Below are positions 33,705-45,760 of a DNA stretch of 64,000 nucleotides, piece after piece. Each line of letters starts with the position of its first letter. The stretch's first letter is position 1. The notes under the pieces were generated by a model that saw only the letters and a program-made list of their open reading frames with translations, ran no database searches and had not been told where the DNA came from. The DNA is from Tetmemena sp. SeJ-2015 (taxonomy: Eukaryota; Ciliophora; Spirotrichea; Sporadotrichida; Oxytrichidae), in the NCBI GenBank assembly GCA_027382625.1, contig JAJKFJ010022879.1, forward strand, positions 1 to 64,000, read 5' to 3'. Both the position numbers and the translations under genes were made by a program.

Positions 33705-36700
33705 ATGAATATAGTCTGCAGATTTAGACCTCTTAACGAAAGAGAAAAGACAGAATCTGGGTAAATTACTGAGAAATAATAAAGCTTAATTTCATAGAGC
33801 CAAGATTTGCGTCACTAATTTATATTGAATTATTTTTACTCACTTTCGAAGATAAATTCACTTGCAGCGTCGCAGTAAGTACGAGATTTTGTATTCTCAA
33901 GAACAAAGGCTCAATTACTTATTTACTCTTTAGGGAACAAATCCTGAGACTGGATAAGCTGGAAAAGTGCGATACAATTTCGATAGAATTTTCGACTACA
34001 ATGCATAGCAGATAGACATATATCATGAAGCTGTTCTTCCATCATTGAAAGTGTGTTAGAGGGATTTAATGGAACGGTGCTCGCATATGGATAGACAAGC
34101 TCAGGAAAAACTTTTACCATGCAAGGGCCAGACATCTTAGACGAGGAACTTTAAGGTATCATCCCAAGAATGGTGAAAACTGTCTTTTCAAAGATTGAAA
34201 ACGCATCTGAAGATATTTAATTTGCTATTCTCAATTAAAATTAGCAAGGGATTTTTTAAGTGATTGAGTTCACAGTAAAAGTTTCGATGATTGAAATCTA
34301 CATGGAGAAAGTGAAGGATCTATTAGATCCAATGAAGACGAACTTGAAAGTCCATGAAGATAAAATCAAGGGAATCTATATTCAAGAGTTTTCTAATATC
34401 GTAATATTATTTTAGATGTGACAGAAACCTATGTAGGAGATGAATAAGAAGTTTATGACATCATGAAACTTGGAAATGAAAACAGAGCTATTGGTGTTAC
34501 TGATATGAATAAACAGTCATCAAGATCGCACTCTATCTTTATTATGACTATTTAGCAAACGAATAACTCTGACTTCTCAACTAAGACTGGAAAGCTATTC
34601 TTAGTAGATCTTGCTGGCTCTGAAAAAGTTTCTAAGACTGGAGCCAAAGGATAGACTCTAGATGAGGCAAAGACGATCAACAAATCCTTAACAACTCTAG
34701 GTATCGTTATCAAATGCCTCACTGATGGAAAATCAACTCATGTGCCTTATAGAGACTCCAAACTAACTAGAATTCTATCTGAATCATTGGGAGGTAACTC
34801 AAAAACTTGCCTTATAATCACATGCAGTCCTTCTATCTTCAATGAAGCAGAAACCATAGGCACACTGCGCTTTGGAAAGAGGGCCAAAAAGATTAAGAAC
34901 AAGCCAAAGATCAACAAAGAATACTCAGTCCAAGAATTAAAGCAACTTCTCGATAAGTCTGAAAAGGATATGGAGGAACGCTTAAAGAGAATAGAGATGC
35001 TTGAAAAGCTCATAGTAAACATGGGTGGCTAAATTCCAATTGGAAATGAAGGACTCTCATCAATTGAGATAGACAGAAAATTCAAGGAAAATCAAAAATT
35101 ACAAAAGCTAGAGGAATTTGAAAAGCTCAAGGAAATTAGAGAGCAGGAGCTATTGGAGAGATAGGAAATGGAAACCATCATAAAGCAATACAAATAAAAG
35201 ATAGAAAACCAGCATGAAGAGATTCAAAAGGAAAGACAGTTAAGAGAGCTGGAAGAGTCAAAGAGATTAGAAAGTAGCTAAGGATAATCAAATACTAGCA
35301 TAACACTCTCAACTAACAAGCAATTAACCTAAAGTGAGGATGATCAAGACTTACTAGTTGATGGAGAGTTTTAAATCTTCGTAGATGATCATGGCGGTGT
35401 TTTATCAGCAGATGCTTCTTAAATTTCATAAGCTTAGGAAAGCAGTTTCGAGAAATTGAATCCTAAATTTCAACAAAAGAGTTAAATGAAACAAGTTGAG
35501 GTCCTATTAAATGCCTTGAAAAAAGAGAGAGATAAAGTATCCGAGCTCAATCAAAAGATAGTTCTACTTAAAAAGTATTATGCAGAAAAGGCTCATCAAG
35601 TGAAGGTATTATCAGAAAAATTAGAGAAGGCTAACTTTTAGAATGAAAATTTGATTGAGCAAGTAGCTCAATTACAAATCAAAGCTGAAAATCTAGAGGA
35701 AGCTTATTTCTCAAAGGCGAATGAGTTGATGAGAAAGGAATAGAGTTTCAAAGATTTTAGACTCACACTGAGAATTAGAACTAGGAGAAGGCTGCTCTAC
35801 TTGTAGATTTTAAGAATCAACTCAATCTCTAAAAAGAGCACGAGATTAATCTGAAACTAAAAGAGATGATAAAGCAAGAAAGGAAAAAATATGAAGAAGA
35901 GAAAGCTGCGATAGCAGAGGATATGAGACTTAAGAAACTTAAGATTGATGATCTTGAGAGGAGGCTTCAAGAATCTGAGGATATTAGAGAAAGATTAGAA
36001 GCAGAGTTACCTTAAAGTGAGAAAGAGATCAAAGCTAAATTCCTAAACTATGATAGAAATATGGAACAGCTAATGAATATGTATCACTAGCTCGCAACTA
36101 CTAATAAATTATTGTCTAAAGAGAAGGGGCTTTAGATTAAAAAAATAGAGAGAAAGGCAGAGCAGATTAAAAACTTAGAAGATGAGTTAGGAGTAACAAG
36201 GTAGTAAGTCTTTTAATTACAAAAGCAGATAAAGGAGATCCTTCCGATTATTTAACAGAAGTTACTCGGAATAGGTTATAGCAAACTTCAATAAGAGGAG
36301 ATCAAGTCTCAAGATAGCAAGAATTTGCTGTAGGTGAATTCATTATCAGATAGAGAAGAAGAGTTTGCAAGGATTTTTGATAAACTCTAGAAAGAATCAA
36401 ATAACATGACAAGAGGAAGCATCTACACTTCTTAAGGTCACCATCAATACAAACCTATTTATAAAAAGAGTATAAGAGGTGGAGGTGGAAATAGGTCTAA
36501 ATATTTTGGGAAGCACTAATAAGAAAATACGGTTTTATATGAAGATGACGAGCATGATCAAAGCAATCCAGGAAACAACTCTAATGGAAGTAATAAATAA
36601 GTTCGTAATATCTCGAGGCCTAACACTAACATGCAAATGCTCGCAGACTGCAATTTGGAATAGATTCTTGAAAAGTAAGGCATTGTATTGTCACAGATTA

Positions 36701-36861
36701 CTTAGAATACTGACTAAAATGACCTCCCAAAGCATAATCCTTTATCTAGATAGTCTAGCTCTGGAATATAGGTTAATAAATTAATAACAGTAAGAAGAGA
36801 CTCTAAGCTTAATCCTGCAGCTAAGTCATCTTCAAATATAATTGAAGAGAGTGATTTCTGA
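33705..36861 (+). CDS. Kinesin motor protein (N-terminal motor, kinesin-1-like)
   Basis: The motor domain is at the N-terminus (about 33705-34960): [25 protein letters not shown]-loop [12 protein letters not shown] (with TAG as Gln), [13 protein letters not shown], switch [12 protein letters not shown], switch [24 protein letters not shown] and [20 protein letters not shown]. The neck and a long coiled coil follow, then a basic Gly/Asn tail ending EESDF and TGA at 36859-36861. An intron at about 33873-33930 (GTAAGTACG...TCTTTAG) restores SVAGTNPETG. IESs: 34218-34265 (pointer ATT, 48 nt, in frame), and a 29-nt segment ending near 34416 (pointer AGA), whose removal gives YIQDVTETYV. Frame breaks remain near 33815 and 35770. 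It is a plus-end-directed, cargo-type motor by family. Confidence 0.9.
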
Positions 36862-37209
36862 TTTTTACAGAAATGCAACTAAATAGCTGATTATTTCAAT
36901 AGCCATATTATTTCTTCATTGTGATGAATCCTCAAGTAAACTGAAGTTGGGGAAAGAATATTTGTGTATATTTTAAATTGATTTTTAGTTTAGAAGAGGT
37001 AAAATAGTTGTAATTCTTTTAGCAATTCGTAAGGAGGGTTAATTAAAATTGTGTTAGTCGTCTGAGATTAAATTTCAGGACTTGAATTTAAGAGTGCAAA
37101 CTACTTGTGTATAGCGAGGCCTTTGCATGGGTGATTGATTGAGTCTTCTTATATTTATAATATAGAGAGAGATAATAAATTATCTGTGAAATTATAGTTA
37201 TCAATAAAA
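36862..37209. other. Spacer between kinesin and CK1 genes
   Basis: No coding signal; AT-rich with no recognisable element. Confidence 0.5.
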
Positions 37210-40200
37210 ATGATTACAGGCTCTATCGCAAATAATAAGCAATAATTAGCTGTGTCAGGATTGAGTGGCCTCAACGTGGGTGAAAACTTCCATCCATCCT
37301 CGAATTTAATTGCAGCACTTGATGGACAGTTGGAAGTGCCAAGACGAAACAGTAAATAAAAGAGGAATTCTTCTAAGTCAGGTGCTAAGGGTGAGCGAAG
37401 GGGCTCAGTTCTCAGAAGCAAAAAGCTGAAGAGCATTTCTCCGAGCGGAAAGACTCTTTCTACCGAGGACACTAATGGCCTTTCGCCAGGAATCGAGCAC
37501 TAACGCAGCAACGGAGGAACTCATGGCAGTTAGCACTAAAGTAGTAACAGCAATCACAATTCGAACCACAATGGAAGTGGGGGTGCTGTAGGTGCGCCAC
37601 AAGTCATTAAAGCTGCCTCCACCAAGAAGTCTACCAATTCTGGAGCAAAGAAAGAAAAGGCTCACAAACTATAGATAGATAAATAAATATGTGCTATATT
37701 CAATTTAAACTAGCTTTGGCTAGAAAAAGGAAGTTATCAAAAGAGGCATCTACATTTGTGCTTCCTCAAGAAAAAAATTAGAATAACCTAAGCTTATTGG
37801 GAAAGAGATTTAAAATTGAAGATGAGATGCTGGGGTTTGGTTCCTTTGGAAGGACCTATCTGGGCAAGGACATAAAGAGATAAAAGAACGTAGCAATCAA
37901 AATTGTAAGTAAAAAAATGTCAGAAAACTTCGCAATGCCTCCTCATATTAAGTTTTAACTTTGATTTTTAAAATATAATATAAATTAAATTAAGAAAACG
38001 ATTATTTGTTCAATCATTTAACAATAAATAAAGTTTTTAGCCTATGAAACATTCTTTATATTTATTAGATTAGTAGATTAAAAGGAAAATGGTTAATTCT
38101 ATAAATTAGATGTTTTCATAATAATTTTATTAGAAGACACGAAGTTTTTCGAAATTCAATTTAAGCTCTGATGGTGAAGTAACATCAGAGAAACTGAATA
38201 TATTCTTGATAAAGCAAAATGTTAAATTTAATGATAGATGATTAGAAAAAAGTCAGAGGATTCCTTCTATAGAGAAGCGACTGTGCTTAAGTCAGTAAAT
38301 TATCCTCAAGCATTCCGGTAGGTTAAAGAGTAATTCCCCACTCTATTCAAATATTCTAATTAAATTCTGAAGTGGGTCCATTTTAAAGCTTCATTTTTTC
38401 AACTTTCTCTTATTCAACTATCACATCTTTAAAGTCTTCATTTTTTAGACTAATTCTAAATTTGTTGAACTTCCTTAATTGAGGCAAATTACACTTATTG
38501 TCTAAAATTTCTAAAAAAAAAAAAGATTATTATGTAACCTATATTGCTTAAATTGCCTCCTTAAAATTTTTCAACATTCTAACTCATTATTTTATCTATT
38601 TAGCTGCAAGGTAATATTTAGCCTATTATTTAATTTTATTCATTTATTAATATCAACCACATGCTATCTCTTACATTCTACTATTTCATAGCTGCGGCTA
38701 ATACTAGCCTAGTTTTAATCATTATTAATTGGAGCTAACTTAATTTGATTAAGTATGAGCGAAGATGTTTATCCCTTCAAGCATATGTTTGAAGAGGGCA
38801 TAGATTTGAGAATCAATAAGCAAGTTTATTATTAGGTTGTATTTTAGGATATAATTTTGGCTATTGCTTTCTATATAAATAGGGAGTAAATTTATTCATT
38901 TTGTAAATAGGATTTCCACAAATGTTGATGAGTGCCATGAACGAGGACATCTGCATCTTGGTAGAGGAGTTCAAAATAATAATATAAATGAATCTATTAA
39001 TCAATGTATTAAGTTATTGGGGATGAATTTGGAGACTTTAAGGAAGAAATTTGGGAGACTTTCTCTGCCAGTGGTGTGCAGCATCGGCATTTAATTAGTA
39101 AGTCCTTCATTAATCAATCATTAACGCTTGGTCGCTATAATTAAACTAATTTTATTTTTTGGGAGAATCCATTCATTAAACTCGATCTAATTAAAATAAA
39201 AGGGTGATGATTACTAAATATCATCACAGCTTCTTCTAATTAAATCATCAGACTTTTCATAATGACTACTCTTTTTTGATGAAACTGAAATTAAACCAAA
39301 TTCTAATCATTGAATGTAGATTAATCGACTGCAAAACATGCATTAGTGCGGATTCATCCACAGAGATATAAAGCCTTAAAATATTCTGCTAGGAGGAGAC
39401 CAGCCTGAGAAGTCAAACAAAATTTATCTCATAGACTTCGGACTGTCCATATCCTTTATTGATGCCTCAACCGACCAACACTATAAAGAAAATCCAAACC
39501 ACAACTATCATAGCATATATATCATATTTCTTTACTATAGTAACGTAGTTGGAACAGCCTTATTCGCCAGTATAAATGCTCACATGGGAAAAGACCTTAG
39601 CCGGAGGGACGACATCGAGTCGCTGATCTACACTCTGATATATCTCTGTACGGGCAGCCTTCCCTGGAAGAATATCAACATCAAGAAGAAGCGAGAGAGA
39701 CACCAGATTATCATGTATATGAAGGAGGAAATATCCACCAATCAACAGTTTCAACAGAACATGAGTGACGTGCCAAATGAATTCTTCAATATGCTAGCAC
39801 ACTCTCAAAAACTCACGTTCGAGCAAGAACCTGACTACAAGTACCTCAAATCACAACTTTAAAAGATACTCAAGCGCAGCTTCTAAATTAAAAAGATGTC
39901 TGATATTGACATATTCAAAAATAATGGCGAAGACTTTAGAAACTAGGCACAGAAGTCATTCAGCAATAAAAACACGCAAGACTGTTCTATGGTGTTAAAT
40001 CAACAGATAGAAGCCAATTGCTCAATCAATTAAGATATCTTGAATCAAGCATCTCCACAGGAACAGGCAAAGAGACTTTCAGATATAATTGATATCAACG
40101 CTATCGCCTATAACTTTGGTCTTGACAAGATTAAATTATTGCATTAGAATTTAGATGCAGGACGGAGGGAGTGATGTGCTGAACTCTATCTAATCAAATG

Positions 40201-40955
40201 AGTAGCTAGCTTTTAGATCGGAGATAGATGGGCGATCTAATCAGGAGGATGTGAATGCTAAACTGAATCCCTCTATGTTCAAGCAGCTTTTTGCAACCCT
40301 CAATCTATGGAAGAAATAGCAAGAGGAGGCACATATATAAATGGAGCTCTGAATAAATCCCAACAGTAGATATATCACAGAGATTCCTGAGGTTGAGGAT
40401 GATGATTCCTATGGTGACTAAGATAATCATGGGGGAGGTGAGGACGATGATGATGAAGATGAAGAAGGTGGAGAAGATGAGAATGAGAGTCATAATGAAG
40501 AGTCAAAGAGTAACTCATTGCATCATGCTAATACCAATAAGTCAAAGAAGAGTGAAAAATCTAAGTCTAGTTTCTACAGGAAAAGTCTCAAAGATAAGGA
40601 AGAAATTAAAGCTGAGGTATATGAGGAAGAGGTTCCTGAGGGTGTGGAAGAGTTCAGAGACTTCAATCTAAGACTTTCGGCAGAAATCGAGCATTACAGC
40701 GGCACAAGCAGCATCTTTAAGATGTAAAAGATGATAGGTCCCAAAATGAAGAGGATGATGATGGGTTCTTCTTATATTTTACAATATATTTGTGCTAGTA
40801 TTTAAAATGGAGATAACTATGGATGCGAGGAAGAGATTCCTGATGATTTAGAGGTCTGTGCCTAAATATCTAGTTACTTCCTTAATGCCAAAGATAATGA
40901 TCTTATTATATCGATAATTTAATCCCGCATACTTATTTTTTAGGTTAAATTTTGA
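37210..40955 (+). CDS. Casein kinase 1-family protein kinase with basic leader and acidic tail
   Basis: The leader (MITGSIANNKQQLAVSGL, then Ser/Asn/Lys-rich) runs to a 23-nt intron near 37690-37712. The kinase begins at GKRFKIEDEMLGFGSFGRTY and VAIKI. After an IES (pointer GTCAGA, 37919-37924 and 38252-38257) comes MSEDSFYREATVLKS. Later parts are GFPQM...DICILVEELLGMNLETL (pointer AGTT, 38968-38971 and 39012-39015), the catalytic loop FIHRDIKPQNILLGG (HRD intact), DFGLS in KIYLIDFGLS, and the CK1-specific GSLPWKN. An intron of about 220 nt (39100-39321) ends before INRLQNMHQCG. The tail is acidic (EDDDDEDEEGGEDENE, about 40435-40490). The section 38300-38910 is not fully resolved and may hold extra MDSs. 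It should be a Ser/Thr kinase active on acidic or primed sites, by family. Confidence 0.88.
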
Positions 40956-41555
40956 ATAGGGATATTAAAGGAGGGTTGAACTAAATAAATATAGGCCGTC
41001 TTGAAGGGAGATAGCGTAGTCTTTGAGCTGTAATATTAAGCGAATATAGCTCTTAACTTAAATACTAATGACCATCTAACTCCAGCCTCTCACCAATATA
41101 AGCTAGCAAGCAAACTATATCAAATAGCATATATACTAAGATTTGAATTATTCTACAAAAGCAAGCACAAACTTGAGTAATTTAATATGACTATTAGAGT
41201 ATTTATTTATAATTACTTAGAAAGCAAGACAATTTGTGAAGAAAATATTTATTCAATAAATTATTTATCATAATTTTCCCTACTTTAATTGTCCCTTCTC
41301 TCTCTCTACCTAAGACCCTTTGTTTCTCAAAAAATTGAGATTACCAATTTATTTCTCTTTTTCTTGATCTGTTTAGCTTAACTACTTGGCCGGGTTGGAG
41401 GGTCCTATAGATAATAATATTATGGGATATTAAATAAAGAAACCCCTGTCCCAAGATAAATAATTCATCAACTCCAATCAATATAGAATTGTGTAGACTT
41501 TTATAATTGAATTAATTTTATTTGTTGAATGTTATTATTAAATTAGAAAGTTAAA
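40956..41555. other. AT-rich spacer upstream of the GC-rich island
   Basis: Simple AT-rich DNA with a short CT-run (TCTCTCTCTACC near 41295). No gene found. Confidence 0.45.
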
Positions 41556-42012
41556 ACTCAGGACGCACTTTCTGGTTAGGTAATCTATTGGCTGGTGGGT
41601 GAGTGCTTAAAAGAGGCAAGGGATAATGGCAGCCGAAGCCCTGGGGAAGGTGTTTGAGCTGCTCACTGGAAAGATAATCAAAGGTGAGTGGTTCCCACTC
41701 ACCCTCCTAATCCTGTTAGGCGTGGAGGGACGAGATCTATGGGCAAACACTCAGTCATGCAGCTGGACAGCGAAGCCAGACGCTACGGAGCAGCAACTTG
41801 CTCTCGGTCCGAAGTTACCAGATTTTTTTTTCTCCATTTAGGTTTTTTTGGATGGTATGCAGAAGCCGGGGCTTCTGCTCAGAATGTGAGGTGGCGGGGT
41901 GCCACATGTTTAATATCCCAATTCGGCTGGTAAATTTGTGTGCGTCATATAAGTGCGTCACAGCAATATCATTGACTTCACGGCCTATCTTATTTATGCC
42001 GGGGGCCCTTTA
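41556..42012. other. GC-rich, hairpin-rich island of unknown nature (possible ncRNA or retroelement fragment)
   Basis: About 450 bp markedly richer in GC than anything around it. Perfect hairpins: 41683-41691 with 41695-41703 (GGTGAGTGG/CCACTCACC, 3-nt loop), 41861-41876 (AGAAGCC/GGCTTCT) and 41891-41905 (GTGGC/GCCAC). All three frames are open for stretches, but the peptides lack ciliate-like composition and contain Trp/Cys/Arg unlike the neighbours. There are no box A/B promoter motifs, and no tRNA, SRP or RNase P signature I can recognise. It could be a structured RNA gene, a horizontally acquired retroelement fragment, or a contaminant join. Confidence 0.4.
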
Positions 42013-42063
42013 ATTCCCTTAATTATTATGTTGAATGTTAATAAAGAGAATTAATAATTAATA

Positions 42064-45000
42064 AAATGAGTACAGCTATATACTCTCAAGCATCGGTTTG
42101 AGGTGCAAGATATTGTCAGCTAAGGTAGATACTCTTCCGTCTATAAGTGCATCGATAAGAAGAAACAAAGATTCTCAACATTAAATTATATATTTCTTTA
42201 ATATTCTGCATAGCTAAGATGGTAGGTTTTACCTCAACTACATTTTTAAGTTAAAACCTTTTATGAGTTAAAATTCAAACTGAACTAGGCTAATTATCCT
42301 TGACGTATGCTTTATAAGAATACGTCTCGTGATATCTCAAAAATGAGGATTTTTTAAAAAATAAAGGCAAGAAAAAAGAAAACATAAATCAGTACTATTT
42401 TAGTTTAATATTTTAAATGAATCTAAATATCATAAAATTGAAGGATTTGTAAAAAGCTTAATCTTCTTGAGATTAATCTTATTTTAGTACAGCAACAAAT
42501 AAGGAGCAACCGATCACTATAAAAGGGAAGTGGAAGTGTTCAAGAAAGTGTTCCCTCGCTAAACTGTCAAAGGATTTCCTAAATTCATAGCGAATGGCAC
42601 TCATATGAAGATTTAACATTTATTAAATATTAAGGGAGACATTGAAAAACAAAGAAAATTTATCATATTGCTAGATTAAATCGATTCTAATTCTATATTT
42701 TTAGTATATTAATATATTGTTTTAGACATACTTTTTTAATCGTGAACTATGTAAAAGATCTATACGGAAAAATTTAAAAGAAAATTTAATTTTAAAGCTA
42801 AAATAATGTCGCGTCATGGCTACGACTTATAGATGATTCATAAAATTTTTCAGCACAGGTTTACTGCTAAAACAGCTCTCTAAGTTTCCATAGACTTGGT
42901 AAGCTAATACCTCACATTTTTATAACTATAATCTCTAAATTTCTAAAATAACTTTGAGAAAAAAGTTGTACTTCCATAAGGAATTTGATTTTGTATTGAA
43001 AGTTATTTATCAATATGCTTAAAAAGAGTAAATTATGTTTGTTTAGACTGATAAGCTGTTGAAGTTGCATCAAGCTTTTAATATTTTATAAGGAGGATAC
43101 ACCTATGATGAAATGAAACTTTCACATATACTTATCGCCTTAATGAGCGAGTATGATCAGACTGTGTTGACTCTTTGCGATTTTGGAGGATGTGAGAGAA
43201 TTTCTTCTCTTTAAAAAGCGGGGGATATGACTCTGTCTGCTTTCTATAAAGACCTTGAGCGGGTGTTTTTTCTTTGCATTTACATGATCAATATATTTTA
43301 TGATAGAGAGATAAATTAATATTTATCAAGGGGGAACTGCCTTGGAGATACAAGCAGTAAACCGATATTCTAGTACAAGATTAGAGAGCGAAAGTCAAAG
43401 AGGGACATATAGTAAACTTTTTGAAAATGATGGATGATCGCTTTCTCGCCATTTATAAATTCATCAAATAAATGCCAGATAAACAGCAAAAGGCCTCTGA
43501 GTATAATTTCAAGGAATACAAAACCTTAAAAGATATTATTCGATCAGCCCCGATTTTCCAATAACTATTCAGTTGGCTTCTATAAGGCCTGGACGAAGCT
43601 CTTGTCATCTGTGTTAAAACTTGGTACTGTAAACGCTCCTTGTTGGCCGAGTATTGCTTCAAAAATTGAGGGAAAAAAAGGTAAGTTTACTTTATTAAAT
43701 ACCACAATTGTAGGAAAAGTTCTCGATAAACATGCCAATCATGGATGGATTTGAAGCGACTTCTCTATAGTTCAGTAAAAAGACGAAAAACAGAGGCTAA
43801 TTACTTTAAAATCTGGCTTCCTCGCAAATAGTGAAAAATCGGGGCTGAACGGATAATATTCATATGAGTATAAATATAGTGAAGATATGTATTAGCAACT
43901 TCTGGAAAGACACAAGCAAGATTCAGATGTGAAATTCGATTGGTACCCCATACTAGCAAGAATACAAAAGCATAATAGGAAACAAGGGATGGGCCAAACT
44001 ATCCCATCACTGAAAGGCAGCAGTAATAGTGGAGTGGTTTCTAAAGAAAAGCGAAGCTTGAGAAAGGCAAGCTGCATATAGAGCTCGATGCAAAACGATC
44101 TACTAGCACCATAAAATGATTTCAACAAATTTGAGAGAGTTTCCCATAAGTCGCAATCTCCTACTAAGAACAGATCCAAAAGTGCAAACATACTTGACGA
44201 TGGCAACTTGTATATTGCTGCTAAACATTATATTTAAGATATTTAAGAATGTGGAAAATTTTTGCAATCATGATTTGCTTAGAGTATTATAAAGCGTAGA
44301 GATAAAGAACAAGATGTGTATATGGAGAAGAGAAACCCGACTATACTAGATGAATTAGAGGAAATAGATGATCCAAAATACAATTTCTTAAAATTGCTAG
44401 AGAGTTCAATAGAAATGCCTCCAGATAGGAAAGACTAGAAAAAAGACTCTTCAAAGTATCTTTTCGCTAACAAAGTTTCTCTTATGGCCAAATAGTAATC
44501 AGATGAAAAATTTCAGGAAAGCTTCTCTCAAAACTTAATAACTCTCACGAAGTCTTCTACTAAAAATACTGGTTCAGGATTTCATCCCTTCAAGAGAACT
44601 AAGAAGAGCCCGATGCTTCTTATTATGAACACGGAGAAAGATCTTTTGGGGGATAACAAAGAACTTAATTAACTGGAAGAGATTTAAGAAGACTCAGTCT
44701 CCAAGAGTGATCAAAGCAGTCCAGTTAAATTAAAGAAGGATGGAAGAAGACACAAAAGAAGCAGTTAAAAGGAGATAATGAATTACTTTGAGGATTAAAA
44801 CAGAGATAAAGATATAATTCTTCCTCAAAATCTAAAGGATAGCACTGATATGCATGCCTTAAGAAGCTTCAATCCTCCGAGCTCTGAATAATTAGAGAAG
44901 CCAAGTCCAGGGCTAAGAAATTTAATGAATCTAAAGTCTGGATTTCCAACCTTCAAAAATTTCATCAGTTAATTTTATAAATGTCTCCTTGAATCAGTAA

Positions 45001-45638
45001 ATGAATATGAGCTGCTAAAACTTATCAAATTAGTAACACAGCCTCTCCGAGATAAATCATCTCAATAATATTGTAGGTCAAGCTCATGGCTATCCTTTTT
45101 AGAAATTTATCTTCTTATTTCAATAAGTTTAATATCCTTTTCCATTAATAGAATGCATGCCACTCTAATCCCTAAAATAGCTCAAGTATATTACATCTTC
45201 CAGGATAGCCAGCCAGCAGCAATAACCTGCCAAGTGAACTCTAAATGAGGTGAGTCTCAGAGATGCAAGACGCAAGTAGTAGCACTCCAATAGTAGGATA
45301 TGTTAGCATGAGTGGTTTCGGGGCTCCATTTGGCGGAGCTAGTAACTTCAGAAAATACTCTGGAATAGATGCCTCACGAAAATTTTCTCAAGTAGCAAGC
45401 GATATCTCAATTTATTTTTTACCTTGGTAAATTTATTGAAATTTTGACTATAGATAGAGTAGCTATGAATGAATATGATGAGGGTGTTAATGTGAATTAG
45501 GTAAAAACTTAGGAAAACAACAAAATTAATCCTCTACGGAGTGCCCATTTCACGGACTTAACTTAGGGGAGGATACAGTAGAGAACTTTTATGTCTTTTA
45601 ATATCAAGCGGCCTGCTATCAACTATGATGAAATATGA
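42064..45638 (+). CDS. CK1-like probable pseudokinase with long low-complexity tail
   Basis: Homology to the CK1 fold: N-lobe FEVQDIVSQGRYSSVYKCID; GFPKFIANGTHTFLIVNYVK after removing an IES with pointer CATA (42602-42605 and 42727-42730); LQMIHKIFQHRFTAKTAL; TLCDFGGCERIS (DFG-like); and GELPWRYKQ (CK1 GxLPW motif). The catalytic HRD is not present: the corresponding stretch reads KLLKLHQAFNILQGG, and the Gly-rich loop is degraded, so catalysis is doubtful. Introns or IESs: 42900-43048 (GTAAGCTAAT...TTGTTTAG) and 43681-43714. The C-terminal 600 residues are Ser/Lys/Asn-rich, ending RPAINYDEI with TGA at 45636-45638. It follows the active CK1 gene on the same strand, which suggests an old tandem duplication. 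The start is uncertain because of a frame shift just after the ATG at 42065. Confidence 0.7.
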
Positions 45639-45760
45639 ACTGCTATAAGAGATAAGTCTTTTTAGGTAATTTTTGAAACAAAAACTATATGTGCTATAAC
45701 TATCAACTTAATTTATTTGCTTAACATTTTTTCATCTTCATCATGCTCATGTTATTTTTT

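Noticed and set aside
41626..42013. Overlapping 71-81-aa ORFs in the GC-rich island
   Set aside because: Three frames are open together, as expected from GC-rich DNA with few stops; no conserved domain seen.
43725..43760. MPIMDGFEAT, identical in style to a response-regulator receiver motif
   Set aside because: It stands alone after an intron in the pseudokinase tail. No phospho-acceptor Asp pair or (beta/alpha)5 pattern surrounds it; most likely chance.
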